From an uncultured Petrimonas sp. (GTDB taxonomy: Bacteria > Bacteroidota > Bacteroidia > Bacteroidales > Dysgonomonadaceae): a DNA stretch of 5,637 bases. Position numbers and translations under genes: made by a program. Every line of letters begins with the position of its first letter. Positions within the stretch are counted from its first letter, which is position 1. The stretch is taken from NCBI GenBank assembly GCA_934621705.1, contig CAKTUP010000126.1, positions 1 to 5,637 on the forward strand, read 5' to 3'. The notes under the pieces are model-generated. The model was not told where the DNA came from, searched no databases, and saw nothing but the letters and a program-made list of their open reading frames with translations. This document shows positions 1 through 5,461 of the stretch, in pieces.

Positions 1-527
1 TGATGCCCCGTGAGCGTAATTTCTTCGCCGCTTAAAATGGCATCGAAATCCACGCTGGAATAGAGATAAATTTTGTCTTCCGCATCCGCTGCCGATGCGG
101 TTCTTATGTAATTGGGCAGAATAGTATGAGTGGTTTCTTCGCGGGCATAATTCATTTTCGGGGCATACCGCACACGCATTTTCGGCTCACCGCGCAACAC
201 ACGAATGTATCTGTGCACTTCGGGCGGCAGGTAGTGTTTCAGTTCGCTTGTGCGGTAGCGGGGCATGTAATCCAGCACCGAGAACGCTCCTTCCGGCGAC
301 TCAAATTCGGTGGAAAGAATATTGGTGTTTCCCAGATAGCTTTGTGTTATGGTGTATTCGTCGGAAACCAGAAAAGCGAAGCTTCCGCCTTTTTTCTCGT
401 CCAACAGTTTGGTGAACACCGAAGGGGAATCGAAATCGGGCAGGCACAGCCAATCGATACTTCCCGTCTTGGATACTAACGCTGCCGTGCGGCAATTTCC
501 TATCACACCGTAATCTAAATTTTTCAT
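1..527 (-). CDS. GH15-family glycosidase (glucoamylase/trehalase-like), N-terminal part only
   Basis: This reading frame is open from the ATG at 527-525 to the left edge, giving 175 codons with no stop, so the 3' part lies outside the window. The protein begins MKNLDYGVIGNCRTAALVSK and continues with GSIDWLCLPDFDSPSVF. This is the characteristic opening of the N-terminal beta-sandwich domain of bacterial GH15 proteins (trehalase-like N-terminal domain). Family members hydrolyse alpha-glucosidic bonds, as glucoamylase, dextranase or trehalase. The catalytic (alpha/alpha)6 barrel and its glutamates would be in the missing part, so substrate cannot be called. No signal peptide is visible, so a cytoplasmic enzyme is inferred. 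The start is supported by the family-typical N-terminus lying right at the ATG. A GGA sits about 5 bases upstream, with no strong ribosome site. Its neighbour ansA lies upstream on the same strand, 133 bp away across two hairpins, so independent transcription is likely. Family call is confident; exact activity is unknown. Confidence 0.9.
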   Translation of the reverse strand, partial: MKNLDYGVIGNCRTAALVSKTGSIDWLCLPDFDSPSVFTKLLDEKKGGSFAFLVSDEYTITQSYLGNTNILSTEFESPEGAFSVLDYMPRYRTSELKHYLPPEVHRYIRVLRGEPKMRVRYAPKMNYAREETTHTILPNYIRTASAADAEDKIYLYSSVDFDAILSGEEITLTGH

Positions 528-604
528 TCGTCCATTTATTTACTATAACGATGAAGACAGAGCTTTTGATTGATAAGAGATGAGAAATTAGTTTAAGGAA
601 ATGT

Positions 605-633
605 AAAAAGGGAGACGAAGGCTCTGCCTTCGT
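605..633 (-). terminator. Possible terminator hairpin downstream of ansA
   Basis: ACGAAGGC (615-622) and GCCTTCGT (626-633) form a perfect 8-bp stem with a 3-base loop. Read on the minus strand, the hairpin is followed by CTCCC and then five Ts (605-609) before the GH15 gene. The 5-base gap between stem and T-run makes it a weak intrinsic terminator. It could instead be half of a dispersed palindromic repeat together with the neighbouring hairpin at 636-654. Confidence 0.4.
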
Positions 634-635
634 TC

Positions 636-654
636 ATGCGATTGAAAATCGCAT
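636..654. repeat. Perfect palindrome next to the ansA stop codon
   Basis: ATGCGATT (636-643) and AATCGCAT (647-654) pair over 8 bp around a GAA loop. The palindrome starts 6 bases beyond the ansA stop codon, and only one base separates it from the hairpin element ending at 633-634. No T-run follows it directly, so it is not a classic terminator alone. The two palindromes side by side, each with a 3-base loop, resemble extragenic palindromic (REP-like) elements. Whether the unit recurs in the genome cannot be seen here. Confidence 0.5.
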
Positions 655-660
655 CACCCG

Positions 661-1701
661 TTACCGCACCGTCAACTCACCGCGCAACGAAACCGACATC
701 AATTCGCGAACCTGATCGGGTGTTTTTCCGTTGCCCTGCAAAATCATCAGTTTGGCTAATGCGGCTTCGGTGGTGATATCGTGTCCCGATGCAACGCCCA
801 GTTTTTCCAGGTGCTGTCCCGTTTCGTAGCGGTGCATTTCCACGTTTCCGTATAGGCATTGCGTAACGTTCACGATAACGATTCCCTTGTCCATCGCTTC
901 CTGCAGGGCATCGATAAACCACTGATCAGTAGGCGCGTTTCCCGAACCGTAGGTTTCCAGCACCACGCCCCTTAAGTTGGGAACCGACAGAACGGACCTT
1001 ACCACACTTTCCTGAATTCCGGGGAACAGTTTCAAAATGGCAACATTATTATCGAGCCTGAAGTTGAAAATAACGGGTTTGTTGTAATCGGGTTGTAAGA
1101 TAAATGTTTTGTTGTAGCGGATATCCACGCCCACTTCGGCCAAATACGGATAATTGGGGCTGTTGAACGCGCTAAAGTTTTCGGCATTCACTTTCGTGGT
1201 GCGGTTTCCGCGCATCAGCAGGTTTTGCATGTAAATGCAAAGTTCGGGCACAACGGGGTTTCCCGATTCGTCTTTATCGGCAGCAATTTCAAGTGCGGTA
1301 ATCAGGTTTTCTTTTCCGTCGGTGCGAAGCTTGCCGATAGGCAATTGCGATCCGGTGAAAATAACGGGTTTGGTTAGGTTCTCGAACATAAGGCTCAATA
1401 CCGAAGCCGTGTACGACATGGTGTCGGTACCGTGCAGAATGACAAAACCGTCGTAATCTTCGTAATTATCCTGAACCACTTTGGCAATATCCTGCCAGTT
1501 TTGGGGCGAAACTTCCGATGAATCGATGGGCGGGTCAAACAGATAAGTATCCACGTTGAAATTCAAACGCTTCATTTCGGGAACGTTCGATTTCAGGTGG
1601 CTGAAGTTAAAGGCTTCCAAAGCTCCGGTCTCCACATTTTCTACCATTCCAATGGTTCCACCGGTGTATATAAGCAGGACTCGTGCATTTTTGTCAATCA
1701 T
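661..1701 (-). CDS. ansA: Type I (cytoplasmic) L-asparaginase
   Basis: The 346-residue protein hydrolyses L-asparagine to aspartate and ammonia. It contains both asparaginase signature motifs. The first is TGGTIG at residues 13-18, near the N-terminus, supplying the nucleophilic threonine. The second is HGTDTM at 90-95, supplying the second Thr-Asp pair (T92, D93). DSSEVSPQNW (60-69) matches the substrate-binding serine/glutamine region. TGSQLP (116-121) and RGNRTTK (164-170) follow, K170 being the probable catalytic lysine. The length and lack of a signal peptide fit the cytosolic AnsA type rather than the periplasmic high-affinity AnsB type. The start is fixed by the short distance between ATG and the TGGTIG strand, normal for this family. 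There is no Shine-Dalgarno sequence, but a TAAATTTG box lies about 17 bases upstream of the start. The gene is divergent from the OsmC-like gene. All key residues appear intact, so an active enzyme is expected. Confidence 0.96.
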   Translation of the reverse strand: MIDKNARVLLIYTGGTIGMVENVETGALEAFNFSHLKSNVPEMKRLNFNVDTYLFDPPIDSSEVSPQNWQDIAKVVQDNYEDYDGFVILHGTDTMSYTASVLSLMFENLTKPVIFTGSQLPIGKLRTDGKENLITALEIAADKDESGNPVVPELCIYMQNLLMRGNRTTKVNAENFSAFNSPNYPYLAEVGVDIRYNKTFILQPDYNKPVIFNFRLDNNVAILKLFPGIQESVVRSVLSVPNLRGVVLETYGSGNAPTDQWFIDALQEAMDKGIVIVNVTQCLYGNVEMHRYETGQHLEKLGVASGHDITTEAALAKLMILQGNGKTPDQVRELMSVSLRGELTVR

Positions 1702-1718
1702 AACAGGCTTATTTTGCG

Positions 1719-1726
1719 CAAATTTA
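1719..1726 (-). promoter_or_regulatory. Candidate -7 promoter box for ansA
   Basis: On the minus strand this reads TAAATTTG followed by C, an exact match to the Bacteroidota -7 pattern TAnnTTTG. I see no convincing TTTG (-33) element at the usual distance of about 20 bases. The predicted leader would be only about 10 bases long. The match is short and the region is AT-rich, so chance is possible. Confidence 0.4.
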
Positions 1727-1862
1727 CAAATTAATTTGACACTTTGCTACGATAATGTGACTTTTTTAAAAGAACAAAAGCATTTATTTTTTGTTTAAAC
1801 TAAACGGAGTGGGCGATGGGCAAAAGGCGTCGAGTTTGGCGCTGAAAGTATCGTTATACCCC

Positions 1863-1886
1863 AACATTAAACGTTGAACATTAAAC
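1863..1886 (+). repeat. Direct repeat of AACATTAAAC
   Basis: AACATTAAAC occurs at 1863-1872 and again at 1877-1886, separated by GTTG, and is followed by a degenerate TTTAAAC. It ends 16 bases before the OsmC-like start codon, so it would lie in the leader or promoter. It could be an operator, a short tandem duplication or chance in AT-rich DNA. Confidence 0.4.
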
Positions 1887-1902
1887 TTTAAACAAAAAAA
1901 AT

Positions 1903-2322
1903 ATGAAACATTCAATTAAAACAGTCTGGAAAGATAATAACATTTTCGAAACCGATGTTGACGGACACAACATTATAATTGACCTGGCAAAAGACGCTGG
2001 CGGAGACGATGCAGGGCCTCGGCCGAAAAAGTTTGTTCTGGTTGCCGCAGCCGGATGTTCGGGACTCGACGTAGTGGAAATCGTAAAGAAAATGCGCATC
2101 GACATTAAAGGATTCAACATTCAAATTGAGTCCGATGTTACCGATGAATATCCAAAACAATACACCAACCTGAAAGTAGTGTACGAGTTTGAAGGTGAAA
2201 ACCTGCCGAAAGAGAAATTAGAACGCGCGTGTCAGTTGTCTTTTGACAATTATTGCGGCGTTTTGGCAATGTATAAGAAAGCTGTTCCGGTTACGTATGA
2301 AGTGAGGATTAAAAATCTGTAA
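1903..2322 (+). CDS. OsmC/Ohr-family protein
   Basis: The 139-residue protein matches the OsmC/Ohr fold in length and layout. A short N-terminal beta region (1-28) precedes a GPRPKKFVLVAAAGCSGLDVV segment (38-58), which carries the first conserved cysteine, C52, at the start of the central helix. The second conserved cysteine, C118, lies in DNYCGVLAM (115-123). A third cysteine, C110, is unlikely to be catalytic. In characterised members the pair reduces organic hydroperoxides using dihydrolipoyl or other thiols. Many OsmC-like proteins of this general type have no proven substrate, so peroxidase activity is inferred only. There is no signal peptide, and a cytoplasmic dimer is expected from the family. 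The leader before the ATG is A-rich with no Shine-Dalgarno. The gene is followed after 110 bp by pgk on the same strand, which has its own promoter-like box. Confidence 0.92.
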   Translation: MKHSIKTVWKDNNIFETDVDGHNIIIDLAKDAGGDDAGPRPKKFVLVAAAGCSGLDVVEIVKKMRIDIKGFNIQIESDVTDEYPKQYTNLKVVYEFEGENLPKEKLERACQLSFDNYCGVLAMYKKAVPVTYEVRIKNL

Positions 2323-2350
2323 CTTTTTCTGTATAATTAAAGAAAAAATT
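2321..2350 (+). terminator. Weak AT-rich hairpin after the OsmC-like gene
   Basis: AACTTTTTCT (2321-2330) and AGAAAAAATT (2341-2350) can pair over 9 of 10 positions around a 10-base loop, starting inside the stop codon. The stem is almost entirely A/T, so it is thermodynamically weak. It may slow or end the upstream transcript, or may simply be part of the pgk promoter region. Confidence 0.2.
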
Positions 2351-2362
2351 CTATATTTTCCG

Positions 2363-2370
2363 TACCTTTG
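2363..2370 (+). promoter_or_regulatory. Candidate -7 promoter box for pgk
   Basis: TACCTTTG, followed by C, is an exact match to the Bacteroidota -7 pattern TAnnTTTG(C) and lies 62 bases before the pgk ATG. No clear TTTG element is seen about 20 bases upstream, where the sequence is A/T-rich. The implied leader of roughly 55-60 bases ends in an A-rich stretch (2420-2432) that probably aids translation initiation. Confidence 0.55.
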
Positions 2371-2432
2371 CCATCAAATTAAAAAGATTGTTTTCACATC
2401 CAAAAGAATATATTCTCATAAAATAAAAAATT

Positions 2433-3692
2433 ATGCAAACAATGGACACTTTCAATTTTGCTGATAAAAAGGCATTTATTCGCGTGGATTTTAACGTTCC
2501 GCTCGATGAAAACTTCAACATTACCGACGACACCCGCATTCGCGCTGCTATTCCTACGCTGAAAAAAATTCTCAAAGACGGCGGAAGCGTAATTATCGGT
2601 TCTCACTTAGGCCGTCCCAAAGGCCCCACCGATAAATATTCGCTGAAACACATCCTTCCCCGTGTTTCCGAACTGCTGGGCGTTGATGTTCAGTTTGCCA
2701 ACGATTGCATCGGCGAAGAAGCCGAATCAAAAGCAGCCGCCCTGCATCCGGGAGAAGCATTGTTGCTCGAAAATCTTCGTTTCTATGCCGAAGAAGAAGG
2801 AAAACCCCGTTTGCCGGAAGGCGCATCGGAAGAAGAAACAGCCGCTGCAAAAAAAGCCGTGAAAGAATCGCAGAAAGAATTTACCAAAAAACTGGCTTCG
2901 TATGCCGATGTTTATGTAAACGACGCATTCGGCACCGCACACCGCGCACACGCTTCCACAGCGCTTATCGCCGATTATTTCGATGCCGAACACAAGCTGT
3001 TTGGTTACCTGATGCAGAACGAAATTAACGCGGTTGAAAAAGTGATGACCGAAACGGAAAAGCCGTTTACGGCCATTATGGGCGGCTCAAAGGTTTCTAC
3101 CAAAATCGAACTTATCAAAAACCTGCTCGACAAAGTGGATAACCTTATCCTTGCCGGCGGAATGACCTATACGTTCGCGAAAGCTGCGGGCGGAAAAATC
3201 GGAGATTCCATCGTTGAAAACGACAAGCTGGATTTGGCGAACGAAATTGTGGAATTAGCCAAGGAAAAAGGGGTAAACCTAGTGCTCGCTACCGACGCAA
3301 AAATTGCCGACAGTTTCAGCAACGATGCCAAATCAAATTTTTGTTCCGTAAAAGAAATCCCCGACGGTTGGGAAGGACTCGATATCGGCCCTGAATCGGA
3401 AAAAGCATTTGCCGAAGTGATTAAGAATTCCAAAACTATTCTTTGGAACGGTCCCGTTGGAGTTTTCGAATTCGACAATTTCGACAAAGGCTCGCGCGCA
3501 GTTGCCGATGCCATTGTGGAAGCTACTCAAAAGGGAGCTTTTTCGCTTATCGGAGGTGGCGACTCGGTTGCCTGTATCAACAAATTCGGCCTTGCCGACG
3601 ACGTTTCTTACGTTTCAACCGGCGGCGGCGCTCTGCTCGAAATGATTGAAGGAAAAGTGCTTCCGGGAATTAAAGCGATTAGGGGATATTGA
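2433..3692 (+). CDS. pgk: Phosphoglycerate kinase
   Basis: This glycolytic enzyme transfers the phosphoryl group of 1,3-bisphosphoglycerate to ADP, giving 3-phosphoglycerate and ATP in the cytoplasm. The 419 residues carry the whole set of family motifs. In the N-domain these are RVDFNVP (17-23), SHLGRPKG (57-64), NLRF (114-117) and [15 protein letters not shown] (161-175), which bind the acidic substrate. In the C-domain they are GGSKVSTK (217-224), LAGGM (240-244), WNGPVGVFE (338-346), GGGDS (374-378) and STGGGA (395-400), which bind nucleotide. An acidic/lysine-rich insertion at about 119-150 lengthens the protein beyond the usual 390-400 residues. I recall this as typical of Bacteroidota enzymes. 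The start [15 protein letters not shown] matches the family there; the in-frame ATG at 2442 is a possible alternative. The last codons overlap a GGGG/CCCC hairpin, and a strong terminator follows. The gene is intact. Confidence 0.98.
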   Translation: MQTMDTFNFADKKAFIRVDFNVPLDENFNITDDTRIRAAIPTLKKILKDGGSVIIGSHLGRPKGPTDKYSLKHILPRVSELLGVDVQFANDCIGEEAESKAAALHPGEALLLENLRFYAEEEGKPRLPEGASEEETAAAKKAVKESQKEFTKKLASYADVYVNDAFGTAHRAHASTALIADYFDAEHKLFGYLMQNEINAVEKVMTETEKPFTAIMGGSKVSTKIELIKNLLDKVDNLILAGGMTYTFAKAAGGKIGDSIVENDKLDLANEIVELAKEKGVNLVLATDAKIADSFSNDAKSNFCSVKEIPDGWEGLDIGPESEKAFAEVIKNSKTILWNGPVGVFEFDNFDKGSRAVADAIVEATQKGAFSLIGGGDSVACINKFGLADDVSYVSTGGGALLEMIEGKVLPGIKAIRGY

Positions 3693-3714
3693 CCCCTAAA
3701 TCCCCTAAAGAGGA
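3679..3714 (+). repeat. GGGG/CCCCTAAA palindromic element overlapping the pgk stop
   Basis: TTAGGGG (3679-3685) and CCCCTAA (3693-3699) form a 7-bp stem around the loop that contains the TGA stop codon. The CCCCTAAA word is repeated at once (3693-3700 and 3702-3709) and followed by GAGGA, a one-mismatch complement to TCCCC (3701-3705). Two mutually exclusive hairpins are therefore possible. I recall similar CCCCTAAA words as a frequent intergenic sequence in Bacteroidota, but recurrence cannot be tested here. Confidence 0.5.
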
Positions 3715-3727
3715 CTATAAATATTTG

Positions 3728-3762
3728 AAAACCGTGTGAAAGAAATTTCGTGCGGTTTTTTT
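3728..3762 (+). terminator. Intrinsic terminator of pgk
   Basis: AACCGTGTGAAA (3730-3741), the tetraloop GAAA (3742-3745) and TTTCGTGCGGTT (3746-3757) form an unbroken 12-bp RNA stem that uses three consecutive G-U wobbles. Two more A-U pairs extend it at the base. A run of seven Ts (3756-3762) completes the signal. On the opposite strand the wobbles become three C/A mismatches and the tail is shorter, so the element is oriented for pgk. The insertion sequence starts right after the T-run. Confidence 0.85.
3751..3762 (+). repeat. Target-site duplication, left copy
   Basis: TGCGGTTTTTTT here is identical to 5431-5442 and abuts the left tip of the insertion sequence. It is the 3' arm and T-run of the pgk terminator. 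A preceding G is also shared (3750 and 5430), but counting it would break the symmetry of the inverted tips, so 12 bp is the preferred length. Confidence 0.8.
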
Positions 3763-3786
3763 CCTGTCTTCCGCATTGGGACACCC
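3763..3786 (+). repeat. Left terminal inverted repeat of the insertion sequence
   Basis: The outer block CCTGTCTTCCGCA (3763-3775) and the inner block GGGACACCC (3778-3786) are separated by TT. The last base of the inner block is the third position of the transposase stop codon (TAG, minus strand, 3788-3786), so the gene ends inside the terminal repeat. Confidence 0.85.
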
Positions 3787-5330
3787 TAAAAATTTTCTTC
3801 AATAATTTTGTACAGTTCAGCCTGCTGTTCGTCCATTTTCAGGAGCTTTGTTTTGGTGTGTTTTGAATCAGGCAAGCTGTAAGTGATTTGATACATGTTG
3901 TGAGTTACCTCGTTTGCTTTCTGTGGCGAGAGGCTCGAGTTTGCTTCTTGCAATACCCTTTCCAACTCTTTATAAACCGAGTATGCGGTAAATGCAATGC
4001 AGATGTGCGCCTCGATGCGATGCTTAAGTCTGTGATAAATGGGACGTATGCGCAGGTCTGTTTTGGATATGCGAAACGCTTTTTCGATATGCCACAACTG
4101 TGCGTAGTTCTCCAAAATCATTTTGCCCGGGAGTTTACTGTTGGTAATGTATCCTTTTAGTCCGTCCCAAATACTGTCCGATTCATATTTGCGGTAATCG
4201 ATACTGATGGTTATCTCACCCGTCATTTCAAGATATTTGTTGTAACCTCTGTTGTTGATGTTGGACTTGGTCAGCCGTCCCGACTTCAACCGTTTCTCCA
4301 ATCGCTCCAGTCCTCTTTTACGGTTATGGGCATCTTTGCGTGCCCTTGCTTCGGAATAATGAATAATCAACCGCCTTGTCCTTTTCTTTTTCTCGATTAC
4401 AACCTCTTTGTCAATACAATAAAAATCTGCGTCTTGGTATTTATGCCCGATAATTTGCCGTTGAACCGTCTTATTCTCGTTTTTCAGCCTAGCTCCGATG
4501 ATATACTCGTAGCCTTCATCTTCCAGGGCTTTCAGGTTGTCGTTGGAAAGCAATCCCGAATCGGCGATGACAACCGGTTTGTTGATGCCAAATTTTTCCT
4601 GCATTTTTTCCAAAAATGGAATCAGCGTATGCCCCTCATAGGTATTGCCTTCAAAAATATCATAACCGATGGAATAGCCGCTCAATCCCACCAATAAACC
4701 AATAACTATCTGCGGATTGCTGTGTTTGCCGTCTTTACTGAACCCCGTTTTTCGCAAATCGTCCTCATCGCTTGCCTCGAAGTAAAGAGTGGTCATGTCG
4801 TAAAACACCACGCTTATCTCTTCTTTCAGTATTCGTTTGGTATGGGCGAAAGCTATTCGCTCGACTCGTTCTTTAAGGCGGTTGTTGAGTTTGTCTAAAA
4901 AACGATAAATCTTATCGGTATCCATCCAAACTCCCTGATAGCGGTAAAGATATTCACTCGTTTTTAACTTGCTTAGCGGAAAAGCCAAACGGGCGATAAC
5001 CAAATGCCTGAAAAGCGGCTCCCCGATTGCTCCAAAACCGATGTGGTCATATATCTTGCCGAATATCAGCTCGGGACCAACGGTGCGAATATGTGAATTG
5101 CTCAAAGAAGAAAATGTCTGCTCAACCAATTGGTCATCGGCAGAAGCGAAAAGTGATGGCTGGCGTTGTAACTCTTCCATATGTTGTCTTGCCTGCAATT
5201 GGAACCGATCGATTTTGTGCCGCTCAGTGGCACAACCTATCGTTTTAACTACTTTATACTTGCCTCTGACCTTACTAATTATCTGAATGCTAACGCTACC
5301 GGAGCGGTTTTTCTTTTCTCGGATGAACAT
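3786..5330 (-). CDS. IS1634-like DDE transposase
   Basis: The 514-residue protein should cut and rejoin the ends of the surrounding insertion sequence. The N-terminal basic region begins MFIREKKNRSGSVSIQIISK, an opening I associate with this family in Bacteroidota. The RNase H-like catalytic core supplies the first aspartate in VVFYDMTTLYFE (D178). The second is in VVIADSGLLS (D257). The glutamate is in YAQLWHIEKAFRISKTDL (E416), within the IS4-type Y-x6-E-x6-K signature (Y409, E416, K423). The position usually held by arginine in that signature appears to be leucine, as in the LW variant of this family. A long beta-rich insertion lies between the second D and the E (about 258-405). No frameshift or internal stop is present. 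The start lies 8 bases from a strong inverted repeat that may limit its expression. Family membership is confident; exact subgroup is less so. Confidence 0.92.
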   Translation of the reverse strand: MFIREKKNRSGSVSIQIISKVRGKYKVVKTIGCATERHKIDRFQLQARQHMEELQRQPSLFASADDQLVEQTFSSLSNSHIRTVGPELIFGKIYDHIGFGAIGEPLFRHLVIARLAFPLSKLKTSEYLYRYQGVWMDTDKIYRFLDKLNNRLKERVERIAFAHTKRILKEEISVVFYDMTTLYFEASDEDDLRKTGFSKDGKHSNPQIVIGLLVGLSGYSIGYDIFEGNTYEGHTLIPFLEKMQEKFGINKPVVIADSGLLSNDNLKALEDEGYEYIIGARLKNENKTVQRQIIGHKYQDADFYCIDKEVVIEKKKRTRRLIIHYSEARARKDAHNRKRGLERLEKRLKSGRLTKSNINNRGYNKYLEMTGEITISIDYRKYESDSIWDGLKGYITNSKLPGKMILENYAQLWHIEKAFRISKTDLRIRPIYHRLKHRIEAHICIAFTAYSVYKELERVLQEANSSLSPQKANEVTHNMYQITYSLPDSKHTKTKLLKMDEQQAELYKIIEENF

Positions 5331-5338
5331 GTTGAAAA

Positions 5339-5414
5339 TTTCGGGACACCCAAAATTAGCAAATTATTCTCACATCTAATTGATTAACAGTGGAGTAATT
5401 TGGGTGTCCCGAAA
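5339..5414 (-). promoter_or_regulatory. Inverted repeat upstream of the transposase start
   Basis: TTTCGGGACACCCAAA at 5339-5354 is the exact reverse complement of 5399-5414, a 16-bp stem with a 44-base loop. The outer arm belongs to the right end of the insertion sequence; the inner arm is a third copy of the GGGACACCC block, 8 bases before the transposase ATG. RNA entering from outside would fold this hairpin across the translation start region. It may also be an extra transposase binding site. Confidence 0.6.
5351..5358 (-). promoter_or_regulatory. Candidate -7 box for the transposase
   Basis: On the minus strand this reads TAATTTTG, an exact TAnnTTTG match, placed about 20 bases before the ATG and overlapping the inner arm of the inverted repeat. 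No good TTTG element is seen at the usual upstream distance. A transcript from here would lack the outer arm and so could not form the hairpin. Confidence 0.35.
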
Positions 5415-5430
5415 AAGTGCGGAAGACAGG
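5402..5430 (-). repeat. Right terminal inverted repeat of the insertion sequence
   Basis: The inner block GGGTGTCCC (5402-5410) and the outer block TGCGGAAGACAGG (5418-5430) are separated by GAAAAAG. Both blocks are exact complements of those at the left end, but the spacer is five bases longer here. Confidence 0.85.
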
Positions 5431-5442
5431 TGCGGTTTTTTT
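5431..5442 (+). repeat. Target-site duplication, right copy
   Basis: TGCGGTTTTTTT matches the left copy exactly and is followed by one further T. This implies an original run of eight Ts with the staggered cut ending before the last one. This copy is an orphan half-terminator, having the 3' arm and T-run without its 5' arm. Confidence 0.8.
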
Positions 5443-5461
5443 TAATATCTCGGGTATGGTA

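Larger units (their letters stand above)
1702..1902. promoter_or_regulatory. Divergent intergenic region between ansA and the OsmC-like gene
   Basis: These 201 bp must hold the promoters for both divergent genes. The ansA side has the -7-like box at 1719-1726. The OsmC side has no exact TAnnTTTG match, only a near match with one extra base (TATTTTTTG, 1785-1793). Just before the OsmC start lies a direct repeat (1863-1886) and an A-rich stretch, the usual kind of leader in this phylum. I see no RNA gene or coding frame here. Confidence 0.5.
3763..5430 (-). mobile_element. Complete insertion sequence, IS1634-like (IS4 superfamily)
   Basis: The element is 1668 bp and has one transposase gene on the minus strand. 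Its tips are perfect 13-bp inverted repeats, CCTGTCTTCCGCA at 3763-3775 and its complement at 5418-5430. A second shared inner block, GGGACACCC, lies at 3778-3786, with its complement at 5402-5410. The inner blocks are 2 bases from the tip block on the left and 7 bases on the right. A 12-bp perfect direct repeat flanks both ends. IS1634-type elements are known for longer and more variable target duplications than most IS4 relatives, which fits. The transposase frame is full length and keeps its DDE residues, so the copy looks recent and potentially active. An alternative reading, with ends at the GGGACACCC blocks inside a pre-existing palindrome, is less parsimonious. Confidence 0.88.

Noticed and set aside
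126..479. A 117-codon plus-strand frame opposite the GH15 gene
   Set aside because: It is antisense to a clear GH15 domain, gives no recognisable protein and is explained as a shadow of codon bias.
525..535. A tiny frame ATG-GAC-GAA-TGA whose stop overlaps the GH15 start as ATGA
   Set aside because: It could suggest translational coupling, but a three-codon frame is easily produced by chance and has no ribosome site.
1773..1795. AACAAAA/TTTTGTT inverted words in the ansA-OsmC gap
   Set aside because: The pairing is all A/T but one, in an AT-rich region, so it is likely chance and not a terminator for either divergent gene.
2705..3028. A 107-codon plus-strand frame and a minus-strand frame at 2727-2993 inside pgk
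   Set aside because: Both have skewed composition (arginine-rich or phenylalanine/cysteine-rich) and lie wholly within an intact pgk.
3167..3514. A 115-codon minus-strand frame opposite pgk
   Set aside because: It has no recognisable motif and lies fully antisense to conserved kinase sequence.
4326..4697. A 123-codon plus-strand frame opposite the transposase
   Set aside because: It is antisense to the catalytic part of the transposase and has no family features; an anti-transposase protein would be speculation.
4969..5286. A 105-codon plus-strand frame opposite the transposase N-terminus
   Set aside because: It is a shadow of the transposase gene with no start signal or recognisable motif.
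3778..5410. Alternative insertion-sequence borders at the GGGACACCC blocks
   Set aside because: This would leave a matched 13-bp palindrome and a 12-bp direct repeat outside the element unexplained; borders at 3763 and 5430 account for both.
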